A stretch of DNA of 64,000 nt from Plumapathes pennacea. Lineage: Eukaryota; Cnidaria; Anthozoa; Antipatharia; Myriopathidae. The stretch spans positions 12,372,001 to 12,436,000 of the forward strand of contig OZ038466.1 of the NCBI GenBank assembly GCA_964036295.1, given 5' to 3'. The notes under the pieces were generated by a model. It made no database searches. It was not told the origin of the DNA and saw nothing but the letters and a program-made list of their open reading frames with translations. Positions 1-12,900 of the stretch are shown here, piece by piece (the first letter of the stretch is position 1; every line of letters begins with the position of its first letter). Position numbers and translations under genes: made by a program.

Positions 1-57
1 AATCCACGCCCTCGGCGTGAAAGGCGACCGTGCTAACCGCTAGGCCACCGCGGCTTT
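1..57 (-). mobile_element. tRNA-derived SINE head, cut by the window edge
   Basis: On the minus strand the sequence reads GTGGCCTAGCGGTTAGCACG, a tRNA-like box A, followed by a region approaching box B at the very edge. It matches the head of the SINE at 62201-62520 over about 45 bases. Confidence 0.65.
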
Positions 58-168
58 CTGAGAATGTTGTATAAAGCTAATATCTCAAACCCGTAAGTTT
101 AATCTGCGTCAGAATAGGAATAAAACGTACACTGTACTAACCGAAAAATTCCGAATGTTAGCCCTTAA

Positions 169-563
169 TAGAGTGGTAAAGTGTGACGTCATCATTTTGC
201 AAACTTTTTCCATTTAAACCTCAAAACCACATCATGTGATATACACAGCTGCTGAAAGAACGTGTGCAAAATTTCAAATCGCTAGCCCTACTGAAAACGA
301 AGATAGAGAAGTTTAAAGTTTGAGACAATCTTAACTAAACTCTCTTATTTAGCATTGGTTCCAAATCAAAGGAACCAACGCCAAATAAAAGGGTTTAGTA
401 TGAAGCAATTTGAACTTCAAAAGCCTATACCTCAGCTGTTTAATGCACTAAAGAGCCATTTTTTTTCTGTGTGTACTTTTTTTAGATAGGCCATTCCGAA
501 GAATTGCGCAAAGTCCATTATTTCCGAAAAAAAATTTTATGACGTCATTACTTTACCACTCTA
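169..563. mobile_element. TA-flanked MITE (Tc1/mariner-like), 391 bp
   Basis: Terminal inverted repeats of about 22 bases start GAGTGGTAAAGTGTGACGTCAT and are mirrored by ATGACGTCATTACTTTACCACTC at 539-561. Both ends are flanked by TA. It has no coding capacity. Each repeat carries a TGACGTCA palindrome. Confidence 0.7.
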
Positions 564-668
564 TCGGAGCACAGAGTGTATTATATGTTAGAGGAGGATT
601 TACAAAGGCTGGAGGTACACTGACCTCGGAGGAAACATCACAACCTTGCTTGAAATTGTAACACTTAC

Positions 669-3600
669 CTGGTTCGCCCTCAGGCTGGGCCCCAAGTTGG
701 TGTATGTCTCTTTGAGCAGTTCAATGGCTCTAGCCGCTATATCATCGCTACTTTGAAGAACCACCTGTTGAAATCATGACGTTGTTAGGGCAAGTTACTC
801 CGTTTTTTGGATGACTGTTGAAAACCAAAACCAAAGCAATTACACTGCCTCAGAAGCACAGAGGATGTAAGAAACACTTTTAATCAATCAGAAGCGTTTG
901 GTTTTACTTTGAAGAAGAAACAAGCCAGAGTGCGAGGAAACGCCATCAGCAATCATCGTAATCAGGCTTTGCTTTTGCTCCTAATTGGCCGAGAATGCTG
1001 CTAAACTCCGGTTTTACTTTCGATAGTCACCCGAAAACGGCTCTACAGTGAACTGTCTCTATTGGGACACCTCTCTTAGGCGAATAGCATGCAGATTTCG
1101 TCCTTGCCGATTTTCACTTGTTTCTCTATATCTGAACCCTCTAAGGCGGACACCTCCCTAAGATAGACACTAAAACAGTGGCCTAAGCATCTCCATAAAG
1201 TAAACAACTGCGACATGGTCTAAATAACAGCCCAATATGTTTTAAATTGTATGAGGTTACTTACCTGCCAAAGATAGTCTACGCCGATCAATTCCAGGTC
1301 TTCGATAAGGTAGGCTCTCCTCTTTGCAACTAACTTGCCTTCTTTGCTATTTACACCTCTAAAAAATCTCTCAAAACATCTTATGCCGTTTTCAGTCAAA
1401 AGTGAGGCATCTAACTTGAGCACGTTGCCCTCAAAGAAAGTTCTGCTGATGTCTGGGTCCAGATCTTGTTCTTCTCCCATTAGCTGCACAAAAAAGAGCA
1501 AACGTTACCACACATCCCTTGCCTCTAAATATCCAACACAAAAATATTACAGTGGACGTCAGCGTCTGACACGTTAGCAGTGCTTATACAGTACTTATGA
1601 ACGAGTTGCTAACCTACGATGTATAACTCCCAGATGTGATGAAACTGTCACATTTCAGTATTCAATACCTGGTATTTACTACATAAAGGAGAAGGGCAGG
1701 AAAAAGCATACTCTTGCTCGACCACAGCAAAAATAATCTCAACTACTTGAAAGGAGCCTTCTCAACCACAAAAGATGAAATAGCAATCCATTTCCATCCA
1801 ACTCAATAGAAAAAGATATTCATTTCTTTTTGCTACCTTTTTTTTTTTTTTTCATTTGATTTATTACGTTTTTTCGTTTTGGGAATCTAATTCAAATTCA
1901 AGTTCCAGATGGAAACAGAAGCAATGAATACTTGAAAACAATCCCTTTAGTGTTAAACAGCACGACGCCGTATTGTGGGGACAGCAGACAGTTATCAGGT
2001 TTGATTTTATTACCTTGGAATACCATTTGAAGCAAGATTCTCGGTCTTCTGGAAACACGGCATTTTCAGCCAGACAATTCCATATCTGCAATAAAACCAA
2101 ACGAAAACACCTCATAAACAACAGACTAATAAGAAAACATGTTGCAGAAACCGCAGCAAGAGACCATCAGCGAGAAGATATTACAGCAAAGCAATGGCAA
2201 ATGTAGGACAATAACACAGAGTGAAAACATTAGAGCAGACTACAGAACAAAACCTCAGTAAGTCGCACCTCTCATCAACGATAATTAAGACAGTAATATC
2301 AATTTACAGCCCAGTAGCGTGGAAAAAACACAAGCATACCAGCTTAGCCTCAGGTTCACACAGCCACAGCTGTCCATCTTTTAGAAGAAACCTGACCAAG
2401 GAGAGAATATTACTGTGTGAATTGTATTATCAATTACTGTTACTCATAGATTTTTAATGTTCAGACACTAAAATAATACTACACTTATGATAAAACATGA
2501 GAGATAACAGGACCTCTCTGAAAATAACTTTTGTGAATGGGAGCTTCCTGTTAAAATTCTTTCTGCAAAGTCACTCAAGCACGATTAGTAGTCTCTCTGA
2601 CCCTCGAACGTTGTCAGAAATGCAAATTTTAAGAGTTCAGAAAGTAGCCAACACAACGCTCATCTCAACACAACACAAAAATTACTATACACATCCTTTA
2701 CGACAGACTGAGGTGACAAAACAGATCAAAGAAAACGGCACAGTCAGTGTCACGATTAGTATTCTCAGAAGGTACCCTTAATGTTATCAGGTATAGCTTC
2801 TCGTTTTAAGCTCCCATTTAGGAGAATTTCTATCATGAGCTCTGCCTCAAGAGTCAAGGCTCACATGTTAGACGCATTGCTGTTATCCACACAGACCATT
2901 TCACAGCATACCTGAGAAAGTTAAGCCTTTCTTGAACTTGCTGTGTGTGGTTGTATCGACCATCTGGTGTTAGAATGCTCGGCTCACACTGGCCTTCACC
3001 TAAAAGGGAAGGACTACCATGAACACTAAATAAAGTGTTTTTAAAAAGAGGTGTAACAAATAAAACAGCTAAAAAAGTAGCTAACAGAACGCAACACGAC
3101 ACAAAAGTTACCATATACATCCTTTACGCCAGACTAGGTGACAAAGCAAATCAAAGATGACACAGTCCATCGACTTTGTTGTTGTTGTTGCTGTTGTTTT
3201 TGGTGTTTTCAAAGTCTGCACAGTCAACACAAACCAAGGATGTGACGATAATGCAGAAGTCGTGTGCTAATTAGTAACACAAATGTGGTAGACAGGATTC
3301 AGGGAACTCCAGCACTAAACACGGCACTCTTCTCGTGACGCCGTTCTTTTCACGTGTGCCATGTAACTCGTTTGAAAATTGACACGTTCAGTTGTCAACT
3401 TATTGATATTTGAGCATAAAAAGCCAAACATTTCGATGGAAAACATTTCATTCCATCCTTTAAAAACTGAGGAAAAAAGAAAGTCTAGTAGCCCGCCTGG
3501 CACAAACCACCGTTTCTTGCTAGCCCGGACGTCGGCCCAGCAAATTCAGAATCACACACACAAAAAAAGCGTCAACGTCAGTTCGAGTCAACTGAAGATT

Positions 3601-5702
3601 TACATTACATAAAAACATTAAACACACATACTATTCTCTGTGGACTGCAGTTTGACTAATGACTCAGCTTTGCTCATATAACTGGCCAGGTTGTTTGCCA
3701 CCAGAGTCACTATGTTGTTCTTCTGTTGTAGCTGATTGATGACCTCGTGTCTGTAGTACACGTGTGGATTCCTTTGTGTGTGGGAATAGTTCTGAGGAGC
3801 CTAAAACAACAATAAAACATCCAAAGTGAGCACTCAGTTTTTCAGTGATAGGTGGAATATCGACACGTGAGCGAATAACGTCCAGCTATTCGCTTCTCGG
3901 AACAGATAATATCGTAGGACAATCATCCATGCATATTTCCTCGCCAAAAGTAGTTTATGTTTGCACATTGTATTGGATACCTTACTCAAACAATCGCTTC
4001 TTTACCTTTTCCCCCTCTATGTTTACTATCCATATCCTATGAAGTTAAACCTTACAGCGTTATTCTGCATATAAATGTTGGCACTCTGTTACAAAGCAAT
4101 TTGTCCTGCAACTAGCCACCCAACGTCAACAGCAAAGAATTACATGTTACACTGGGGTGTCAGATACTCGCTAGAACATTATTCTATTTTCTCAACAACT
4201 TATCTCAAATGTTTTCTGCAAGTTGTTTTGTAATAGCGGTTTGCATTGCAAGTTGCAAGATAAAAATTGCCTCATTCTCACCTCATAAAAGAGCATGCAG
4301 ATTTCTCTGATTTGTTTTAATGCTGGCAAGACCCAGGTGTCGCTCCGCAGTTCGCCGATACATCGATCAATCCACTGAGTCTTCTGGGAATCCCGATCCT
4401 AAAAAACAAGCGGTGGTTTCATTAGGCCCTGGCTAAACGGACTCAGTCGACCAAACTTAAACCAAGTTTCCAAACTCAGAACTTGTGATGGGTGGTCAAA
4501 CGGACTATCAAGATGGCTGGCCAGTTCATGCAAGTCGCAATTTTGGGCCTGGGAGTGAAAGGGCTATGTCTAGTTTTAAGGTCTTTTGAGTTAAATACAT
4601 CCAGTTGGAAAGCCTAAAAGCAGTGTTATCTGAGTGGTACCTGAGAGCAACTGTAATCAAGTATCTTGATGTGAGCATTCAAGGCCAGGTCCATAATGTC
4701 TGTTGGGACATCATCACTGTGAGCCAAGCTCCATAGTAAGCCCAGCACCTGGTACAAGACAAAAGTCAGGTATTAACTTCAAAGGATTGATGAAAGCGTG
4801 TGAGTAAGAATGATTTACACATGTCAAACCTATACTAAGCGGACACCCTTGGATTCGAATTGATATTAAAAAAACTTGGGGGTCACCGACTCCGTTTAGC
4901 TGCTATTGTGGCGGGAATATCACGCGCTTTCTGCCCGAACAGAACAGTTTACATATAAGCCCAACAGCTTTAACCCAAAATTTAGAAAGAACTGCTCCAC
5001 AGTTTTTTTTTTCTTTTTTTCACCAAATGCAGATCTTACATGTAAAGACCCATAACCAAAAAGTTCACGATAGGTCACCAAACTCATTTTTGCGTTATTC
5101 TTGTGTTTCCAAATTTCGCCTCATCGCACGGCGTCCATGTTGGATTGACGTCATAGTTTGTAGCACGAAAAACGATGTGGGGCGCAGAGCATGCACGAAA
5201 GTGAACTCTGTTTGTGTTTTTTTACGTAAAAATATCATGAAAAACATAAAAAATTTCGTGGTTTTCACAGTTGATAAAAATGACAGCAAGTTAGTAAAAC
5301 CACGATCGTGCGCAAGAAATTTTGCGCCAAATACGCAATCGCATTACCTTAACAAGTTTGAGATATCTATCATTATTAAGTTTTGTACTAACGAAATAAT
5401 ACTGTAGTTCTTAAACTAAACATTTACTCAAACTCTCTTGAGTTAAATGCTGATGTCTTAAGCTCTGCATTTAAGATGCTGTAAACTCCTTCTCAACGGA
5501 CAGCCCTCTAAGACGGACACCTGGTAGAAGCGGTCTCTGCCATTTCTTTAATTGTGACACATAAATGCCAATGAATTAATTTAAGATGTGGTTATGGATT
5601 GACTCCATATGAATGTATTATTTATGAATGGTATTATGTATTTGTACACAGATGACCCCGCCTGTAATCCAGCCTTGGCTGCAAGAAGCATGAATAAACA
5701 TA

Positions 5703-5737
<35 letters not shown>

Positions 5738-8700
5738 ATTATGGAGTTGGTCTGAGGGTGTCCATCTTAGGAGGGTGGGGTGGGGGGCTGACTGCTTTTC
5801 ATCCATTTGTTCTTCAAAACATATTGCAAAGTCTGTATGGATCCACGACATCAACAGTTTCTCTTATCATGAGCAAACTGAGCAAGTCAAAAAGGGCAGA
5901 TCGAAATGATAAGTTTGCCACACCGTGCATCAGCAACAAAGAGATTCGTGAACAACAAACATACTTTATGAGCCATGACTCCTTCCTTGTCATCCTCCGC
6001 TAATCTTCTTATCAGTTCAAGAAGCTTTTCTCTTTGCTTCTTTATTGCATTTGTCCAACTCCCCTGTGAACAGAGATTTAAGAGCTTTCCTTGAAAGTGG
6101 TCACTCATACACAGACAATAGACTTGAAAATCAGAATTTTGAGATAGGAAATCACGAAATAAATATAATTATGGCCAACAGCTAAAATCATTTAACGCTT
6201 TTATACCTGAGAATGATCAGCTTCTTCGGATCACATTTGTGTTTTCACAAAGATGTCACCACACGTTAAAGAACTTGGCATTTGGTCTTAGTCTTTCAAT
6301 TCCTTCAATTCCTGATTGATTTATCACTAATCCCACTACAGTGGTAAATTACGAAAAACTCCTTTCCCTGTAGTTTTCGACCGCTTGTGACTATAAGCAA
6401 TTTTACGTGTGTCACCAGCGCAATATTTACGCAACAAAGAGACCACACACTGTCATCTGTGGCATGTAATAAAATTATTTTAGTTTTTGACCGCACTTTG
6501 CATTTGCGTTGATTACACGCATGTAAATGAATACCTGTAGTCAACCAAATTGCATTGAGCTTGCGTGTCCACGCGTGCAAAATGTCCAAATTCTTTTAAG
6601 CAACACTGAACACGTGTTGCTTTTTCTTGGATACTTTGGAATTTTTTCTTTTGAACTCTGCAGTGAACCACATTACCTGGAAACAGGAGAAGAGATGATC
6701 CAATTGTTCTGCAGAAAAGTCCCACGCCAGTTTGGCCAATAAATCATGAATGTTTTTGACAATTGCATCGTGTTTCCCTGCCTGAAAGACAATGGAAAAA
6801 CTCAAACCAAGCATTGCAACAATAGTTGTCTTTCAGAGACTAAAAGTCATTCAAAACATTCTAAACCCTTGGACAAAAATGTGGAAACCTCTACACAAGC
6901 GGTACATCGGTACACAACCAACTCTCCCTAGCTCAAAATTTCAAAATATTGACTGCACTGTCACTCTATCTAGATCGTATGCCCCCCCCCCCCCCCCCCC
7001 CCCCCCCTCCAAAAACAAAACAAAACAAAACAAAACAAAACAAAACAAAACACGAAAATGTGTACGGTGAGTGGTTCAAAATTCATCAGTGCAAGTCATG
7101 CATTAGTCATATTTAATGTCGTATAATTGTATCTCGTACCCAGAACTTGGACGTTATGCGTACACAGGCACAGATGTTTGGACAAAATACACTGCAACAT
7201 CTATACTACAAACTTTTGCGTGACGTGCAATGTCTGTTACTACCAAGGCTTTATTTTTTTGGAATTTCAAAAAATTACATTCTATGTGTACATGCATCGA
7301 GTAGTTTCAGGACCAACCTGTGCTGCCCAGATGTTATCCAGGTCTTGCATGGATAATGCTTTTTCCTTGATTACAAATCTTAGAATTTTTTCAAGCTTTT
7401 CAACATACTGCAAAAGGATAGAAATAGATTACGTATTTATCTTCGGTTGAGTGGAGCGAAGCGTAACGGAACAGATAATAAATAGTTTCCCGAATTCACA
7501 GGGCACAGAGAAGTTCGGTCGTTTTCCGTTATGTAAGACCGTACATACAGAACGTGATGAACGATACCGCAGAACAAGATGATTTCATCGCGGGCGCGCG
7601 CCAAGCGATACACTAATAAAGATTAATTTTATATCTTGTACGTATGCCTCCGCGCGCCCGCGATGTAATTGTTCTGCGGTATCCTTCATGTAAGTCAATA
7701 TATAGGGTTTTACATAATAAAGCAAGTGAACTCTGCGTCCTGTGCCGAATTCCTCAGCAAGAGGATAAAATGTGTGCAAATATTTAGTGCAGGAATATGT
7801 TGAAGCTTGTGTAAATATTTGCGGTATGCATAGGCATGCATATGTAAAGGACGTTAGTATATTGGAGATGACTAAGGTTAAAAGTCATTGTAGTCTACTT
7901 TACTTGAAGCAGACAGGTTCACTTTAATTTTCTTGTTTGAACTGAAAAAGTACATGTACAGAGGATAATGAATATGAATAAATGGGCTAAGCTTTGCATC
8001 TGTTAGACCTGCACCGCAACCTTGTGTGTCAGTGTTTGGTGCAGGATATTCGAGAGCAAAAGTTTGTATTATTGACTGACAGAAGAACTTTAGTTCACAT
8101 AAGATAATGCAAAGGTCAATTTACCTGGTGCAAAGTTTGCTTAAGATTGTCACATGCTACCTTAGGACAAGAATCGCATGTTGTAAGGTTGATTTACAAA
8201 TGATGTGTGGTAATCGTGTTGACAATCAAAAACAACAATCACACCATGTTTGTTGGCCTTTATCTTTCTTCTGTGAGATTAGGTTTTGTAACTCATGCTG
8301 TGATTTCCTTATATATAAATTAGGTGTTCAATAGTTATTCATAAGGATTATGATGGGATCATAAATGCTTTACTAAGTAAAAGGGGGAGCTGCCGCCACA
8401 GACAAACTAGACAACATGAAAAAAACAGATACCTGAGGTTGATGGAGGTTATCTTTTAGAACGATGGAGAGCACACCATTCTTTTGAATCCATTCCTGGC
8501 AAGATAAATGTGAGGAACTCATGTAAAAATCCATCACGATAGTTTGATACATACACTTTACATTCATTATGCTGATCAACACCAGTCCTCGATGGGACTA
8601 TCCAACAGCATGTTAACCCTTTAACTCCCAAACTCAAAATACAAATTCTCCTGACCATAAAATAAGAAAATGTATGAGTGCTGAAAAAAGAATTCATGTT

Positions 8701-9953
8701 TTAATCAGGTGTCATTTGAGCAAGATATCAAAATGCTCAATTCCTCATACTTTATGATACATCTCTGGTGGGAGCCAGAAAGAGAGAATTGAAGTTGAGT
8801 GAAAGGGTTAACACCCATGTAGTGTAAAGGGGAAGTGTGGAAGTCCCCCTTTCTTCCCTACTTTCATTAGAATAGACAAGACTACAGCTGGAGCCCCCTA
8901 AAATACAATGATTGGAATTCTTTTTTTCCTAATTTTTTTCTGCCTTTCTTTTTTCATTTTTGAATCCTATTTCGAGCATCTCCAATGCAGTTTACAGTGC
9001 CAAAGTACAACCTGCTGTATTGCATGTACCACTTGACCGTACTCGACTCATCAAACCACCGGTCGATCGACATCAAAATATCTCTATGTTTTTTGAACAT
9101 GTGGCAATGTTGGTCGCCATCCAATGTTGGTCACCTGACAGCTGAAATTCTTTTTCTAAGATACATGCACTCTGTACTTACAGCCATCCTCTCTGCTGTC
9201 AGCCATTCTTCTTCCTCGACTGTCGTGTGCCGATGGCTGTAGTAGGACACACTTGTGATGACTTTGTTAATCTGATTTGGAAAAAATAGAGGCAAATCTT
9301 TCATCTCAGTCCCTCACTACTGGGAAAACAGGTCACATACTACAAGGCTACCTCAGACTGGTTGTCACTACCCAATGAACTCAGATGGCCTATGCCTATC
9401 AGAATTTTTAAGAACAAGCTACGACATTACTTTAAACACTTTAACTCATTATTTTATCTTTAGCTAGTCACCATTTACGATTAAGGATTTTATGTTATTA
9501 TGATAATGTAGGTGATTTATATCTTTATTATTATATTTTTGTTGAGGACCTCTGTGAAAATCCCTTAATGTGACCCAAGCTTTCCTCATTAAAGATTTGT
9601 TATTATATTATTATTATTACTGCATCCAGGTTGTTTGATTCCTAGTGATGTAAGTGATTTGGCTTTGTTCCTGTCTGAGCCTTGGGTGGGGATGAAACTA
9701 CAAGACTTCACTAATCCAACAAGAAGCACTTTAAAATGAGTAGGGTGGGATCTGTTCTCTAGCAAAATCAATACACTAACATGTCTAGATACAGTAGATA
9801 GGGCCGCAGTACCTAACGTTTGTGTTAGCTCCATGCTGTAGCGATAATCATTAACTGATGCACATATTAGAGACTACTTATGATCCCTTAATATACGAAG
9901 CTCATCTTTAGGTATTCAAGTACTAGAGTATTCATGCATCATACCGTACTGTA

Positions 9954-9987
<34 letters not shown>

Positions 9988-12900
9988 TAAGGTTGACCCT
10001 CAAAAAATAGCAAATAGGCAAATACCACAACCCAAAGTGATACTGTGAAATAGACAAAATGATATGAACCTGATAATATTCATAAACAAATAAGTCATGT
10101 CGTGTGGACTTCGCTGGAATGTGGACTTTGCTGGAAGATATATCTATTTGCCTGAAATTCTCAGCTATTCAGTAAACAAACTGAAATTTATGGTTCACGG
10201 CCGAAGGCTGACACTTAAATAATAAATTATGCGAAGTTAATTATGCATGACGTCATAGCGCGAGCATTTGGCCGGAAAGCGGTCGATATTTTCACGCTAA
10301 ATAGCATCACGGAGGCAAATTAAAGCATCGTTTGGATTGATGATATGTAAAGTAAGTCTTGTTTGAAAGAAAGTTATCGTTTCTGTTTTCAGAATTTTGG
10401 TTTAAAAAGGTGCAAAATGAAGTGTCGTGTTGTTAAAAGGCAAAATTTTAGTGGCAAACTTTTGAATTTTGAAATTATGGAACGACAATTTCTTGACAAA
10501 TGTATTCAGTTTGCTTCTGGTGGTGAAAGTAACACAGTGAATGGTTCCCTCAACCTTCCATTTCGATTTACGTTCAACTGGTTCGTGCATTTCTTCGACG
10601 TGAATCCGAACCATGCAGCATCGAAAGACGACAAGAAGAATCGAAACCACAACACCACACAAGATGTTGAAAAGTTTACTTTTTATATTTCGCGCGGAGC
10701 AATTTGTTGCCATAGTTATTATGCTGGCAACCGCGGCCAAATTGCAGGCGCGAACTTTCATGACATCATGTACAAATTCAAGACTGCATCCGATTTGCCC
10801 ACAGGCCGTGAACCATAAAATTAATCACAAATCCCAATATCCCTTTTGGCTGTGGTATTTGCCCATTTGCTATTGTTCGAGGGTCAACCGTTTTTGAAAT
10901 GACTGGATATATATATATCTTGTGATTCATTAACATATGATCACTTAACAATGTACAGGCATGTTCCCGCAGTAGCAAGTAGGTACATGTATGTAACACC
11001 CAGTACCCAAACATGAGATAATACCAGTTTGCTGTGCCATGAAATGTTTACCTCATTTAGAGCATTCATCTTGCCATTAAAAGAAGATATCTGAAGTAAT
11101 CTGAAAAGTAAAATGAAGACAGCTATTGAGACCTCAGCACCTAGTCACTGTACTACCACTGCATAACACTGCTTAACCCCTTCACTCCCAAGAGTGCTTT
11201 CATTTGAAATACATAACCTGAGTGTGGAGAACTTGGATTTTGATAACTATGGTTGGGAGAATTTGTATTCTAAACTTGGGAGTGACAGATTAAAAAAACT
11301 ATTTAATTATGAAATACATAACATGCACTTGCACTGTTTTTAGTTTCCCCTGAGGGCTCAAGTAGTTCGGATTTTACTGCAATAATCGTAGAGTCATCAT
11401 GTACATCTCACAAACCTTAGAATCATTTTTAGTCGGAAAGTTTCTAACTGCTTTGTAATGTCCTCTCTCGACGACAGCCTTCCAGACAAATTTTTTAAAG
11501 CCTGAAACAAAAACATGCAAAGTATTATTATAAAGGATAAACTACATGTAATGAAAAATGACTCTATGAAAAAAGTGTACATGTACCAGTATTCAGCAGC
11601 GTCCAAAATTTAAAAAAGTCCAGGTTTTCCTTATTGTAAATGTCAGACAACCAAGCTCGGGAAACTGGTTGCCCAGATTACTTTTTAATCATCCAGAAAA
11701 ATACCGTATTGAGTTTGACCTTTTTTCGGCGGTTGTTACACACCTCAACTGCATGAATGTACACTAGTTTTGTGTTGTTTTTTTTTTAACTGATTTAAGG
11801 CGATTTGACTGGCATACTCTCGCAAATTCAGTCTTCAGGTCTTTGTTCACACTGATGCACCACGTGCAAATAATGCCTTCTGGTTGGAAGTCGAGCCAAG
11901 GTCTGCCAGTCTCCACGATTTTTGGGGCCTTCTTTTGCACTTCTCTTTTTAGTAATCGGCGTCCTTGTCCGACAATTTCTTTTGCTTTGCTGCGGAAGGT
12001 TGAGCTCCCACACCACATCACCGCTACACAGCTACAACGATGAAACCCCCATGCACAGTAATCCTGATTGTTTCTAAAATTGTCTGAACGGCATGGGAAT
12101 ATATATACACACCAAACATACTTTGTTTTATTTACATACAGTACTACAGTCAACTCTCTCTGAAGCAGACGCCTCTCTAAGGCGGACAGCATACACAGTT
12201 TGGTCCTTGCCAATTTTCACTTGTTTCTCTGTAACTGAACTCTCTCAGACAGACACTAAATCTAGTCCCGACGGTGTCCACCTTAGAGAGAGCTGACTGT
12301 ATTGCTAAAAGTGACCTAACATCGATTTACACGCCCCTAGATTTTTTGTTTTTGTTGTTATTCTAACAATACGTGACGACACAAGTACATTTCTCAGGAA
12401 TTATTTAGGTTGCCCAGTGGGTTTTCTCCCCAACGACCAGACTACCAATTTGGTGAACTTTAGGTCGTCTTGGATGACCGGACGACCCCTAATTTCAAGC
12501 ACTGATTCAGTGATTCATAACAACAGTAGCACAATTTTAAACATACAAACCTTAATGATAGAGGATAGGGCATCATTCTTGGCCTCATTCTTTGCTTCTT
12601 TTTTCAATTCATCATCTGTTAAATCTTCCAGAAACTTAGGAACAAACTCCTGCAAAGAGGTGGGCCATATTGACTGTTAAAAGTGTTCACCACTTTTTAC
12701 CCACATTCATGTTTCGAGATGACTGTCAAAAACCAAAACCAACATAATTATATTGTCATTCACAGCAACAACATGATTACTTTTCACAGTTATCTCAATT
12801 GGTTCTAAGCAGTCATGTAACACAGCTTTCAGTCCTCAGTTATTGTTGTAAAATTAGAAAAATAGATGTAACCATAGTTTGACTTACTATAACTGGCAGG

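Noticed and set aside
5027-5407. 126-codon frame on the plus strand
   Set aside because: It is in a USP9X intron, antisense, with no motif and no splice context. Chance is the simplest reading.
10363-10818. 151-codon frame as a stand-alone gene
   Set aside because: It lies wholly inside the hAT-like element and shows no recognised domain. It is kept only as part of that element.
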